DNA from: Burkholderia dolosa
GTDB taxonomy: Bacteria; Pseudomonadota; Gammaproteobacteria; Burkholderiales; Burkholderiaceae
Assembly (NCBI RefSeq): GCF_902499135.1
Contig: NZ_CABVPR010000024.1
Coordinates: 20,473-84,472, forward strand
Length of the DNA: 64,000 nucleotides
Direction of reading: 5' to 3'
In this document: positions 17,836 to 26,939 of the stretch, one piece after another
Position numbering within the stretch: position 1 is the first letter of the stretch
How the letters are laid out: each line of letters begins with the position of its first letter
Program-made: the position numbers and the translations under genes
The notes under the pieces: model-generated
The model's database searches: none
What the model was told of the DNA's origin: nothing
What the model saw: only the letters and a program-made list of their open reading frames with translations

Positions 17836-17841
17836 ATTATA
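17836..17841 (-). promoter_or_regulatory. -10-like element ahead of the rhodanese-grxC-secB-gpsA run
   Basis: A TATAAT hexamer on the minus strand, within an AT-rich patch between divergent rhodanese and gpmA genes. It would place the transcript start about 40 nt before the rhodanese GTG. No convincing -35 was found at 16-18 nt, so this is tentative. Confidence 0.4.
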
Positions 17842-17925
17842 AAATAACCGTCTTGCGCGATGGCGGGCCCGGCTCGGGGCGCCGCGCGGCGCGCACCGCT
17901 TCCTTCACTACCGACCGCAAGATCC

Positions 17926-18672
17926 ATGTACAAACTCGTTCTCATCCGCCACGGCGAATCGACGTGGAACAAGGAAAACCGCTTCACGGGCTGGGTCGAC
18001 GTCGACCTCACCGAACAGGGCCGCAACGAAGCCTATCAGGCCGGCGAATTGCTCCGCGACGCCGGCTACACGTTCGACATCGCGTACACGTCGGTGCTCA
18101 AGCGCGCGATCCGCACGCTGTGGCACGTGCAGGACCGGATGGATCTGATGTACCTGCCCATCGTCCACTCGTGGCGGCTGAACGAGCGCCACTACGGCGC
18201 GCTGTCGGGGCTGAACAAGGCGGAAACCGCCGCGAAGTTCGGCGACGAACAGGTGCTCGTCTGGCGCCGCAGCTACGACACGCCGCCGCCGGCGCTCGAA
18301 CCGACCGACGAGCGCGCGCCGTACGGCGATCCGCGCTATGCGAAGGTGCCGCGCGAGCAGCTGCCGCTCACCGAATGCCTGAAGGACACCGTCGCGCGCG
18401 TGCTGCCGCTCTGGAACGAGTCGATCGCGCCGGCCATCCGCGCCGGCAAGCAGGTGCTGATCGCCGCGCACGGCAACTCGCTGCGCGCGCTGATCAAGTA
18501 TCTCGACGGCATCTCCGACAGCGACATCGTCGGCCTGAACATCCCGAACGGCGTGCCGCTCGTGTACGAGCTCGACGAGAACCTGAAGCCGATCAAGCAC
18601 TACTACCTCGGCGACCAGGAAGCGATCGCGCAGGCGCAGGCCGCGGTCGCGAAGCAGGGCAAGGCGGGCTGA
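17926..18672 (+). CDS. gpmA: 2,3-bisphosphoglycerate-dependent phosphoglycerate mutase
   Basis: Glycolytic enzyme that interconverts 3- and 2-phosphoglycerate through a phosphohistidine. The 248-residue protein begins [15 protein letters not shown], with the phosphorylated His9 in RHGE. It also has [36 protein letters not shown] and the second catalytic His in [10 protein letters not shown]. Length is typical. It is divergent from the rhodanese gene and followed by ctpA after 223 nt. Confidence 0.98.
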   Translation: MYKLVLIRHGESTWNKENRFTGWVDVDLTEQGRNEAYQAGELLRDAGYTFDIAYTSVLKRAIRTLWHVQDRMDLMYLPIVHSWRLNERHYGALSGLNKAETAAKFGDEQVLVWRRSYDTPPPALEPTDERAPYGDPRYAKVPREQLPLTECLKDTVARVLPLWNESIAPAIRAGKQVLIAAHGNSLRALIKYLDGISDSDIVGLNIPNGVPLVYELDENLKPIKHYYLGDQEAIAQAQAAVAKQGKAG

Positions 18673-18895
18673 CGCCCGCCGTCGCGCCGGCCGGTCCGGC
18701 GCGAAACCCGGGCGCGCCGCGCGAACCTTCGCGGCCCGGGCACTGTCGAACGGGCTTGCGAATTCCGGCACGGCCCTGTCGCGGCAGTCGGCCGGCGCCT
18801 TTCGCACCGTTGCACTGACGTTTCGGGCGAACAGTTATACTTGTCCGCTACATCCCCGCTACCGCCACGCGCTTCCCGACCGCACCAGACTCTCT

Positions 18896-20446
18896 ATGCG
18901 AATGAAATTGAAGAACATCGGCCTGATTGCCGCGGGCCTCGCCACGGGCGTGTTCGCCACGCTGCAGATTTCGGCGTCGGCCGAGCAGACCGTCACGGCA
19001 CCGCTTCCCCTCGACCAGCTCCGCCTGTTCGCGGAAGTGTTCGGCCAGATCAAGCGCGAGTACGTCGAACCGGTCGACGACAAGAAGCTGCTGACGGCGG
19101 CGATCAAGGGCATGGTGTCGAGCCTCGACCCGCATTCGTCGTTCCTCGACAAGACCGACTACGACGAACTGCAGGAGCAGACGAAGGGCCGCTTCGCGGG
19201 CCTCGGCATCGAGATCTCGCAGGAAGACGGCCTCGTCAAGGTGATCTCGCCGATCGAAGACACGCCCGCGTTCCGCGCCGGCATCCGTCCGGGCGACCTG
19301 ATCACGCGCATCAACGACAAGCCGGTGCGCGGCATGACGCTCGACAAGGCCGTCAAGCAGATGCGCGGCGAGCCGGGCACCAAGGTCACGCTGACGATCT
19401 TCCGCAAGAGCGACGACCGCACGTTCCCGGTCACGGTCACGCGCGCGATCATCAAGGTCCAGAGCGTCAAGATGAAGATGCTCGACCCCGGCTACACCTA
19501 CATCCGCATCACGAGCTTCCAGGAGCGGACGGTACCCGATCTCGCCGCGAAGCTGCAGGACATCGCGCGTCAGCAGCCGAACCTGAAGGGCCTGATCCTC
19601 GACCTGCGCAACAACGGCGGCGGCCTGCTGCAAAGCGCGGTCGGCGTGGCCGGCGCGTTCCTGCCGCCGGACTCGGTCGTCGTGTCGACCAACGGCCAGA
19701 TCCCCGATTCGAAGCAGGTCTACCGCGACACCTACGACAACTATCGGCTGCCGACCTTCGACGGCGATCCGCTGAAGAACCTGCCGCCGATCTTCAAGAC
19801 CGTGCCGATGGTCGTGCTGACGAACGCCTACTCGGCGTCCGCGTCGGAAATCGTCGCCGGCGCGCTGCAGGATTCGAAGCGCGCGCTGATCATGGGCAAG
19901 ACGACGTTCGGCAAGGGCTCCGTGCAGACGGTCCGTCCGATGACGGCCGACACCGCGCTGCGTCTGACGACCGCGTACTACTACACGCCGAGCGGCCGCT
20001 CGATCCAGAACAAGGGGATCACGCCCGATCTGCCGGTCGATCAGTACGCGGACGGCGATCCGGACGACGTGCTCGTGACGCGCGAGGTCGACTACACGAA
20101 TCACCTCGCGAACACGCAGGATCCGAACGAGAAGAAGGAACAGGAAGAGCGCGAGCAGCGCCGGATGGACCAGTTGCGCATCCTCGAAGAGCAGAACGAC
20201 AAGAAGACGCCGGAGCAGCGCCAGAAGGATCGCGATCGCAAGCCGATCGAGTTCGGCAGCGCCGACGACTTCATGATGCAGCAGGCGCTGAACAAGCTCG
20301 AAGGCAAGCCGGTCCAGGAATCGAAGTCGCTGCTCGCGGAGAGCACGACGAAGAGCCCGGCCGGCAAGGCGGCTGCCGCGGCCGCGGCGAAGGGCTCCGG
20401 CGCGAAGCCGGCGTCCGCACCGAAGCCTGCGTCGGCCGCTCACTAA
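18896..20446 (+). CDS. Carboxy-terminal processing peptidase (S41 family)
   Basis: Exported serine protease of the CtpA/Prc group, 516 residues. Signal peptide or anchor at residues 1-30 (IGLIAAGLATGVFATLQISASA), a PDZ domain over about 90-175 (FAGLGIEIS ... IRPGDLITRINDKPV), and the S41 catalytic domain with Ser315 in SASASEIVAGAL and Lys340 in FGKGSVQ forming the Ser/Lys dyad. The C-terminal 100 residues are charged and Ala/Lys-rich (EQEEREQRRMDQ, GKAAAAAAAKGSGAK). It probably processes envelope proteins. A strong terminator follows. Confidence 0.94.
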   Translation: MRMKLKNIGLIAAGLATGVFATLQISASAEQTVTAPLPLDQLRLFAEVFGQIKREYVEPVDDKKLLTAAIKGMVSSLDPHSSFLDKTDYDELQEQTKGRFAGLGIEISQEDGLVKVISPIEDTPAFRAGIRPGDLITRINDKPVRGMTLDKAVKQMRGEPGTKVTLTIFRKSDDRTFPVTVTRAIIKVQSVKMKMLDPGYTYIRITSFQERTVPDLAAKLQDIARQQPNLKGLILDLRNNGGGLLQSAVGVAGAFLPPDSVVVSTNGQIPDSKQVYRDTYDNYRLPTFDGDPLKNLPPIFKTVPMVVLTNAYSASASEIVAGALQDSKRALIMGKTTFGKGSVQTVRPMTADTALRLTTAYYYTPSGRSIQNKGITPDLPVDQYADGDPDDVLVTREVDYTNHLANTQDPNEKKEQEEREQRRMDQLRILEEQNDKKTPEQRQKDRDRKPIEFGSADDFMMQQALNKLEGKPVQESKSLLAESTTKSPAGKAAAAAAAKGSGAKPASAPKPASAAH

Positions 20447-20463
20447 GCGCCGGCCGGCATCCG

Positions 20464-20500
20464 ACGGGCCATCGCGGGAACACCGCGATGGCCCGTTTTT
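20464..20500 (+). terminator. Intrinsic terminator after the S41 peptidase gene
   Basis: A 14-bp perfect stem (ACGGGCCATCGCGG / CCGCGATGGCCCGT) with a GAACA loop and a run of T, 17 nt downstream of the peptidase stop codon. Classical rho-independent form. Confidence 0.92.
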
Positions 20501-20566
20501 CATGCCCGTCTAGAATACGAACATCCGTCCCGCCGCGCGTGCCGCGCGCTTCGCCCGACAGTCCCC

Positions 20567-21319
20567 ATGAACGACGACCAACTCCTTCGCTACTCCCGCC
20601 ACATCCTCGTCGACGAAATCGGCATCGAAGCGCAGCAGCGCTTCCTCGATGCGCACGCGATCGTCGTCGGCGCCGGCGGGCTTGGCTCGCCGGCGGCGAT
20701 GTACCTCGCGGCATCCGGCGTCGGGACGATCACGCTCGTCGACGCGGACACGGTCGACCTGACGAACCTGCAGCGGCAGATCCTGCATGAAACGGCTTCG
20801 GTCGGCCGCAGCAAGGTCGAATCGGGGCGCGACGCACTCGCGCGGCTCAATCCCGAGATTACCGTGCACGCGATCGCGGAACGCGTCGACGACGGATGGC
20901 TGAATGCGCACGTGCCGCACGCGACGGTCGTGCTCGACTGCACGGACAACTTCGCGACGCGCCATGCGATCAATCGCGCGTGCGTCGCGCACGGCGTGCC
21001 GCTCGTATCGGGTGCCGCGCTGCGCTTCGACGGGCAGATCAGCACGTTCGACTTCCGCGATCCGGCCGCGCCGTGCTACGCGTGCGTATTTCCGGAGGAT
21101 CAGCCGTTCGAGGAAGTCGCGTGCGCGACGATGGGCGTGTTCGCGCCGACGGTCGGAATCATCGGCACGATGCAGGCTGCCGAGGCATTGCGTGTGATCG
21201 GCGGGATCGGCACGACGCTCAACGGGCGGCTGATGATGCTGGATTCGCTGCGGATGGAATGGACGACGATGAAGATCGCACGTCAGGCCGACTGCCCGGT
21301 GTGCGGCAATCGGCACTGA
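20567..21319 (+). CDS. MoeB/ThiF-family adenylyltransferase
   Basis: E1-like enzyme that adenylates the C-terminus of a sulfur-carrier protein (MoaD or ThiS). The 250-residue protein starts NDDQLLRYSRHILVDEIGIEAQQR, has the nucleotide motif VVGAGGLGSPAAMYLAASGVG, the DLTNLQRQILH segment, and the zinc-binding Cys pairs CYAC and CPVC. It lacks a rhodanese tail, so it resembles E. coli MoeB more than the long fused forms. No partner carrier gene is visible, so molybdopterin versus thiamine role is unresolved. Confidence 0.9.
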   Translation: MNDDQLLRYSRHILVDEIGIEAQQRFLDAHAIVVGAGGLGSPAAMYLAASGVGTITLVDADTVDLTNLQRQILHETASVGRSKVESGRDALARLNPEITVHAIAERVDDGWLNAHVPHATVVLDCTDNFATRHAINRACVAHGVPLVSGAALRFDGQISTFDFRDPAAPCYACVFPEDQPFEEVACATMGVFAPTVGIIGTMQAAEALRVIGGIGTTLNGRLMMLDSLRMEWTTMKIARQADCPVCGNRH

Positions 21320-21416
21320 CGCACATCGCGCGTCATGCAAGCGATGCGCGTGCGCCGATCGACGCAGGCGCGGCACGCTGCAGCGGCGTCACATAGCAAT
21401 CGATTCGGTTACGCGC

Positions 21417-23189
21417 CTACGCGGCGGCATCCGCGCGCGGCTCGGCAACTGCGAGCCGCTTGAGCGCCGCCTGCACTTCTTCGGGCTCGAATGCGGCGAG
21501 CACGTCGGCCGTCGGCTTCTCGAGCGCCTTCAGATGCGCACGCAGGATCTCCTGCTTCACGACCAGCAGCTGGCTCGGATGCATCGAGAACTCGGTGAGT
21601 CCCATCCCGAGCAACAGACGCGTGAGCGCCGGGTCGCCGGCCATTTCCCCGCACACCGACACCGGCACGCCCGCACGCCGTGCTTCGCGCAGCGTGTACG
21701 AGATCAGATGCAGCACCGCCGGATGCAGCGGGTCGTACAGGTGCGCGACCGCGTTGTCCGCGCGATCGATCGCAAGCGTGTACTGAATCAGGTCGTTCGT
21801 GCCGATCGACAGGAAATCGAAACGTTTCAGGAACAGCGGCAACGCGATCGCCGCGGCCGGAATCTCGATCATCGCGCCGACGCGCACGTTCGGATCGTAT
21901 GCGAGCCCTGCGTCGTCGAGCTGGCGCTTCGCCTCGCGTAGCAGGTCGAGCGTCTGGTCGATCTCCTGCGCATGCGCGAGCATCGGGATCAGAATCTTCA
22001 CCTGCCCGAATGCCGATGCGCGCAGGATCGCGCGCAGCTGCGTGAGGAACATCTGCGGCTCGGACAGGCTCCAGCGAATCGCGCGCAGCCCGAGCGCGGG
22101 GTTCGGCGCCGTCTCGTAGCCTTCGTCGAGCGCCTCGAGCGGCTTGTCCGCGCCGACGTCGATCGTGCGGATCGTGACCGGCATCCCTTTCATCCACTCG
22201 ACCGCCCGCTTGTATGCGGCGAACTGCTCTTCCTCCTCCGGCATCTCCTTCTGATGCATGAACAGGAATTCCGAGCGGAACAGCCCGACACCGACTGCGC
22301 CGGCCTCGACGGCAGCCTTCGCGTCGTCAGGCAGCTCGATGTTCGCGTAAAGATCGATCTTCGTGCCGCACAGCGTTTGCGTCGGCGAGAACTTCAGCCG
22401 CTGCAGCTTGCGCTGCTCGAGCAGCTTCTCCGACTGACGGTACGAATACTCCTCGAGGACGATCGGCGCCGGATCGACGATCACGATCCCCTGATCGCCG
22501 TCGACGATGATCAGATCGTCCTGGCGAATCAGCGCACTCGCGTGCTGCACGCCGACCGCGGCCGGAATGCCGAGACTGCGCGCGACGATCGCGGTGTGCG
22601 ACGTGCGGCCGCCGAGATCGGTGACGAACGCCTGGAACGACTGCGTCTTGAACTGCATCATGTCGGCCGGCGCGATGTCGTGCGCGACGACGATCATGTC
22701 GTTCGTCCCGCTCGCAGCGGCGCCGTCGAGCGCCTGCGACGCGGACGGCGCGCCGGCGAGCGCCTTCAGCACGCGCTCGACGACCTGCTCGATGTCGGCC
22801 TTGCGCTCGCGCAGGTATTCGTCCTCGATGTCGTCGAAGTGACGCGTAAGCAGTTCGAGCTGCTCGGTCAGCGCCCATTCGACGTTGTAGCGGCGCGTGC
22901 GGATGAGATCGATGGTTTCCTGCACCAGCATCTCGTCGCGCAGGATCATCGCGTGCACGTCGATGAACGCGCTCACTTCCGACGGCGTGTCGTCGGTCAG
23001 GTCGGCGCGCAGCGCGTCGAGTTCACGATGCACGGCCTCGAGCGACGCGCGGAAACGCTCGACCTCGGCGTCGATCCGGTTCGCCTCGACCAGGTAATGA
23101 GCGACGTCGAGCGCCGCCGGCGCGATCAGATACGCTCGCCCGATCGCGATACCTCGTGAGACGGGAATGCCATGCAGCGTGAAGGACAC
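21417..23189 (-). CDS. ptsI: Phosphoenolpyruvate-protein phosphotransferase (enzyme I)
   Basis: Soluble enzyme I that takes phosphate from PEP and passes it to HPr. The 590-residue protein has the phosphorylated His198 in GGRTSHTAIVARSLGIP, the PEP-binding TIM barrel with LFRSEFLFM, TIRTIDVGADKPL, and the C-terminal VCGEMAGDP catalytic Cys. The start is GTG with GGAGG five bases upstream. Between it and ptsH there is a hairpin with T-run, so it may have its own promoter or be expressed by read-through. Confidence 0.97.
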   Translation of the reverse strand: MSFTLHGIPVSRGIAIGRAYLIAPAALDVAHYLVEANRIDAEVERFRASLEAVHRELDALRADLTDDTPSEVSAFIDVHAMILRDEMLVQETIDLIRTRRYNVEWALTEQLELLTRHFDDIEDEYLRERKADIEQVVERVLKALAGAPSASQALDGAAASGTNDMIVVAHDIAPADMMQFKTQSFQAFVTDLGGRTSHTAIVARSLGIPAAVGVQHASALIRQDDLIIVDGDQGIVIVDPAPIVLEEYSYRQSEKLLEQRKLQRLKFSPTQTLCGTKIDLYANIELPDDAKAAVEAGAVGVGLFRSEFLFMHQKEMPEEEEQFAAYKRAVEWMKGMPVTIRTIDVGADKPLEALDEGYETAPNPALGLRAIRWSLSEPQMFLTQLRAILRASAFGQVKILIPMLAHAQEIDQTLDLLREAKRQLDDAGLAYDPNVRVGAMIEIPAAAIALPLFLKRFDFLSIGTNDLIQYTLAIDRADNAVAHLYDPLHPAVLHLISYTLREARRAGVPVSVCGEMAGDPALTRLLLGMGLTEFSMHPSQLLVVKQEILRAHLKALEKPTADVLAAFEPEEVQAALKRLAVAEPRADAAA

Positions 23190-23329
23190 GCGCACCTCCT
23201 CTGTACATGTAAAGCCGCGGCACACTGCTGCGATGCGCTTATGACCCCGGTTAGCGATTATAAATTCCGCGCGCCGCTGCTGGCTGCATGCAGCGCAGCA
23301 TTGCGCGCTGCGCATCAATGCTGCCGACG

Positions 23330-23357
23330 AAAAAAATGCCGCGGAATTCGCGGCATT
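23330..23357 (-). terminator. Intrinsic terminator between ptsH and ptsI
   Basis: On the minus strand a 9-bp stem (AATGCCGCG / CGCGGCATT, loop GAATT in plus sense) is followed by seven T. It lies 34 nt after the ptsH stop, within the 201-nt gap before ptsI, and should limit read-through from ptsH to ptsI. Confidence 0.85.
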
Positions 23358-23390
23358 CTGGCTGGAAACGGCAACGATTCGGCGTGACCA

Positions 23391-23660
23391 TCACTGGCCT
23401 TCGCCGAACTTGTCGGCAATCAGCTTCAGCAGCGCATCCATCGCTTCCTTCTCGTCCGGTCCGTCGGTCTCGATCGTCACGGTGCTGCCGATGCCGGCCG
23501 CGAGCATCATCACGCCCATGATGCTCTTCGCGTTGATCTTGCGCCCGTTGCGCGTCATCCAGACTTCCGACTGGAAGTTGCCGGCCAGTTGCGTGAGCTT
23601 GGCCGATGCGCGCGCATGCAGCCCCAATTTATTGACGATCGTGGTTTCTTGTTGAAGCAT
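23391..23660 (-). CDS. ptsH: Phosphocarrier protein HPr
   Basis: An 89-residue HPr-fold protein. His15 in NKLGLHARASAKL is the phosphoacceptor from enzyme I. Ser46 in AKSIMGVMMLAA is the residue that HPr kinase modifies in organisms with HprK. It lies downstream of the IIA gene and upstream of ptsI. With no permease nearby it probably acts in a regulatory PTS chain. Confidence 0.96.
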   Translation of the reverse strand: MLQQETTIVNKLGLHARASAKLTQLAGNFQSEVWMTRNGRKINAKSIMGVMMLAAGIGSTVTIETDGPDEKEAMDALLKLIADKFGEGQ

Positions 23661-23733
23661 GGTTGTCGGTCGGGTCGGTCGAGGCCGCCGGCGGCGTGCG
23701 TCGGCGGTCGGGTCTAAAGCGGAAAACGGCGCG

Positions 23734-24204
23734 TCAGTGCGATTCGGTGCGCGGCTGCGGCTCGGGCGGAATCGGCGCGCACTGCCCGCAGCCGAGTTCG
23801 GTCGGCGGCGGCGGCGTACCGGCCGCGACTTCGTGGACGCCCTTCGCGCCGCCGCTCAGCGCCTTGTCGACGAGCTTGTCGAGCGGCATCGTACGATAGC
23901 AGACGGCGCGCACGAGCATCGGCAGATTCACGCCGGCCAGCACGCGCACGTTGTCGAGCTTCGCGAGCTGCCCCGCGATGTTCGCGGGTGTCGCACCGTA
24001 CATATCGGTCAGCACGATCGCGCCGTTGTCTTCCTTGAGCCGAGCCAGTTCGGCGTGCGCGAACGCCATCACCTGCGTCGGATCGCTGTCGGCCTGCACG
24101 TCGATGCAGCCGATCCGCGCGGGCACGCCGCCGTAGATGTGCGCGATGCAGTCGCGCAACGCGGTGGCGAGCGGTGCGTGCGCGATGATCAGGATCCCGG
24201 CCAT
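23734..24204 (-). CDS. PTS mannose-type IIA component
   Basis: A 156-residue EIIA of the mannose/ManX fold. The phosphoacceptor is His9 in ILIIAHAPLATAL, and IVLTDMYGATPANIAGQL is the second conserved block. A Pro-rich C-terminal tail with two Cys (ELGCGQCAPIPPEPQP) goes beyond the domain. No IIB or IIC gene is present in the window, so sugar import is unlikely from this locus; orphan ManX-type IIA proteins with HPr and enzyme I are regulatory in Ralstonia relatives. A TACAAT element near 24335-24340 could be part of its promoter. Confidence 0.9.
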   Translation of the reverse strand: MAGILIIAHAPLATALRDCIAHIYGGVPARIGCIDVQADSDPTQVMAFAHAELARLKEDNGAIVLTDMYGATPANIAGQLAKLDNVRVLAGVNLPMLVRAVCYRTMPLDKLVDKALSGGAKGVHEVAAGTPPPPTELGCGQCAPIPPEPQPRTESH

Positions 24205-24426
24205 GTCAGATCGCTCCCGGCCGCCGCTGGCGGCGCAACGAGCGTAACGAGTGTGGGAAACGCTTCATGTTCAGCCTTGCAACAGTTTCAGCCCGAGCGC
24301 CGGACCTTCGGCGCGCCGATGCGGCACCGGGCAAGCGGGCATTGTAGCAGGCCGGTCGAACCACTCCGGCGGCGGGGGACCTGCGCGGCCGCCGCCGGGG
24401 TTGCGCGGGAAACGGCGCGCCGCACG

Positions 24427-25383
24427 CTATGCGGCCGCGCGCTCCAGCGCGTCGATGAACATCGCGGCGACGTCGAAACCCGTCTGCTCCATGATCTCGC
24501 GAAAGCACGTCGGGCTCGTCACGTTCACCTCGGTCAGCCAGTCGCCGATCGCGTCGAGGCCGACCAGCAGCAGCCCGCGCGACGCGAGCACCGGCCCGAG
24601 CGTCTCGGCGATCTCGCGATCGCGCGGCGTCAGCGGCTGTGCGACGCCGAGGCCGCCCGCGGCCAGATTGCCGCGCACCTCGCTGCCCTGAGGAATCCGC
24701 GCGAGCGAATACGGCACCGGCTCGCCGCCGATCAGCAGGATGCGCTTGTCGCCGTCCTTGATCTCCGGGATGAACTTCTGCGCCATCACGGTGCGCGTGC
24801 CGTCGTGACTCAGCATCTCGATGATCGAGCCGAGATTCATCCCGTCGGGCTTCACGCGGAACACGCCCATCCCGCCCATTCCGTCGAGCGGCTTCAGGAT
24901 CACGTCGCCGTGCTCCGCATGGAACGCGCGCAGGCGCGCGGCATCGCGCGTGACGAGCGTCGGCGCGACGAACTGCGCGAACTCGCCGATCGCGAGCTTC
25001 TCCGAATGATCGCGAATCGACTGCGCGTTGTTGAATACGCGGGCGCCTGCGCGCTCGGCCAGCTCGAGCAGCCACGTCGACGTCACGTACTCCATGTCGA
25101 ACGGCGGATCCTTGCGCATCAGCACCGCGCCGAACGACTCGAGGCGCCGCGCGTCGACCGGCCCTGCGTCGAACCACGTGTCGCGATGCAGGTCGTCCAG
25201 ATCGCCGACGAACGCGATGCGCCGCACGTCGGCCTCGACCGCCGAACCGGTCCACGCGAGATGGCGCGGCTCGCACGCGTACACCGCATGCCCGCGCCGC
25301 GCGGCCTCCGCCATCATCGCGTAGGTCGAATCCTTGTAGATCTTGAAGCGCTCGAGCGGGTCGGCGATAAAGAGAATGTCCAT
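24427..25383 (-). CDS. gshB: Glutathione synthetase
   Basis: ATP-grasp enzyme that joins gamma-glutamylcysteine and glycine. The 318-residue protein starts [24 protein letters not shown], and contains [18 protein letters not shown] (ATP-grasp loop), [11 protein letters not shown] equivalent as [12 protein letters not shown], and the C-terminal [17 protein letters not shown]. All are standard for proteobacterial GshB. It follows gshA after 27 nt, forming a glutathione biosynthesis pair. Confidence 0.98.
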   Translation of the reverse strand: MDILFIADPLERFKIYKDSTYAMMAEAARRGHAVYACEPRHLAWTGSAVEADVRRIAFVGDLDDLHRDTWFDAGPVDARRLESFGAVLMRKDPPFDMEYVTSTWLLELAERAGARVFNNAQSIRDHSEKLAIGEFAQFVAPTLVTRDAARLRAFHAEHGDVILKPLDGMGGMGVFRVKPDGMNLGSIIEMLSHDGTRTVMAQKFIPEIKDGDKRILLIGGEPVPYSLARIPQGSEVRGNLAAGGLGVAQPLTPRDREIAETLGPVLASRGLLLVGLDAIGDWLTEVNVTSPTCFREIMEQTGFDVAAMFIDALERAAA

Positions 25384-25410
25384 GCGGGTCCTGTACGTAG
25401 CGAAGGTCCG

Positions 25411-26700
25411 TTACACCTGGATGGCTTCGGGATCGGTCTTTTCGAGTTCGATCGACGATGCGATCAGCGACAGCCGCGCGACGACGCCGTACATGTAGAA
25501 GCGGTTCGGCGGCGCGGCGCCCGGCTTCGCGCCGGCATCGGGCAGCGCGGTGTGCTCGAACCCGAGCGGCACGTAATGCATGCCGGGCGCGTTCAGGTTC
25601 TGGTCGCGCTCGCGGCCGCCGTGCGTGCGGTAGAAGCCGCCGACCACGTAGCGGTCGATCATGTACACGACGGGCTCCGCGACTTCGTCGCCGACGCGCT
25701 CGAACGTATAGACGCCTTCCTGCACGATCACGTCGCGCACCGCGAGGCCGGCCTTCGACTCGGCCATCCGCGCGCGCTCGGCCTTCGACATCCGGCCGAT
25801 CTCGGCCGCGTCGTGCACGGTCATCACGCCGCGCCCGGCAGTGCCCGCATCGGCTTTCACGACGACGTACGGCTTCTCGCTGATTCCGTATTCGCGATAC
25901 TTGCGCGCGATCTTCTTCAGCACGCCGTCGATCGCGTCGGCGAGCGCCTGCTCGCCTTCATGCGCCTGCCAATCGACGCCTTCGACGTGCGCGAAATACG
26001 GATTCACCATCCACGGATCGACGCCGACCATCTTCGCGAACTTCTTCGCGACGTCGTCGTAGCACGAGAAGTGCGTCGACTTGCGGCGCACGGCCCAGCC
26101 CGCATGCAGCGGCGGCAGCAGGTACTGCTCGTGCAGGTTTTCCAGCACGGCCGGAATGCCGGCCGACAGGTCGTTGTTCAGCAGGATCGAGCACGGATCG
26201 AAATTCTTCAGGCCCAGGCGGCGCTGCGAGCGCTCGAGCGGCTCGAGCACGATCTTCTGGCCGTCGGCCAGCGTGATCGGCGTGATGTCGGTGATGCTCG
26301 GATCGAGCGAGCCGAAGCGCACGTTCAGGCCGGCCTGACGCATGATCGTCGCGAGGCGCGCGACGTTTTCCAGGTAGAACGCATTGCGGGTCGGCAGTTC
26401 GGGAATCACGAGCAGGTTCTTCGCGTCCGGGCAGATCTTCTCGATCGCGGCCATCGCGGCCTGCACGGCGAGCGGCAGCACTTCGGCCGGCAGGTTGTTG
26501 AACGCGCCGGGGAACAGGTTCGCGTCGACGGGCGCCAGCTTGAAGCCGGCATTGCGCAGGTCCACCGAACAGTAGAACGGCGGCGTGTGTTCCTGCCATT
26601 CGAGCCTGAACCAGCGTTCGATCGCAGGCGTCGCGTCGAGGATCTTCTGCTCGAGCTCGAGCAGCGGACCGTTCAACGCGGTAACGAGGTGGGGAACCAT
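25411..26700 (-). CDS. gshA: Glutamate-cysteine ligase (proteobacterial ferrooxidans type)
   Basis: First enzyme of glutathione synthesis, forming gamma-glutamylcysteine. The 429-residue protein does not resemble E. coli GshA; it matches the type found in Acidithiobacillus and many Burkholderiales, with DANLFPGAFNNLP, VIPELPTRNAFYLENV, ILLNNDLSAGIP and the ATP-grasp-like VVVKADAGTAGRGVMTV. It is first in the gshA-gshB pair; a TACAAT box at 26728-26733 precedes it. Confidence 0.94.
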   Translation of the reverse strand: MVPHLVTALNGPLLELEQKILDATPAIERWFRLEWQEHTPPFYCSVDLRNAGFKLAPVDANLFPGAFNNLPAEVLPLAVQAAMAAIEKICPDAKNLLVIPELPTRNAFYLENVARLATIMRQAGLNVRFGSLDPSITDITPITLADGQKIVLEPLERSQRRLGLKNFDPCSILLNNDLSAGIPAVLENLHEQYLLPPLHAGWAVRRKSTHFSCYDDVAKKFAKMVGVDPWMVNPYFAHVEGVDWQAHEGEQALADAIDGVLKKIARKYREYGISEKPYVVVKADAGTAGRGVMTVHDAAEIGRMSKAERARMAESKAGLAVRDVIVQEGVYTFERVGDEVAEPVVYMIDRYVVGGFYRTHGGRERDQNLNAPGMHYVPLGFEHTALPDAGAKPGAAPPNRFYMYGVVARLSLIASSIELEKTDPEAIQV

Positions 26701-26727
26701 GAATCACTCGCGAGCGGGAGAATGAAG

Positions 26728-26733
26728 ATTGTA
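26728..26733 (-). promoter_or_regulatory. -10-like element ahead of gshA
   Basis: TACAAT on the minus strand, 28 nt before the gshA ATG, implying a leader of roughly 20 nt. It lies downstream of the amtB terminator, consistent with separate gshAB transcription. The -35 is weak. Confidence 0.4.
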
Positions 26734-26851
26734 GAGCAATTGCCCTGCCCATTTGGGGATTGTTCCCGGCTTCGCAAGGATTTGGAGGAAGTTTCTGGCT
26801 ATTGACCCGATAGCGGGCAGGGTTATGCGCTCCCGCATCGCGCATTCGAAG

Positions 26852-26877
26852 AAAAAAAGCCCGCCGGAAGGGCGGGC
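26852..26877 (-). terminator. Intrinsic terminator after amtB
   Basis: On the minus strand: stem GCCCGCC / GGCGGGC with a five-base loop, followed by seven T. Located 62 nt after the amtB stop. It separates glnK-amtB from gshAB. Confidence 0.9.
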
Positions 26878-26939
26878 CGAAGTCGCTGCGCTCATTCGTC
26901 GCGGGCGCCGTCGTCGCGGCGTCCCGCCGTGCATCGTGG

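Noticed and set aside
23659-26805. A plus-strand open frame of over 1000 codons
   Set aside because: It runs antisense to ptsIIA, gshB and gshA, is rich in Arg, His and Ala with no recognisable domain, and is explained by the codon bias of the GC-rich genes on the other strand. Similar long antisense frames at 38209-40887, 40238-42754 and 4309-6180 were dropped for the same reason.
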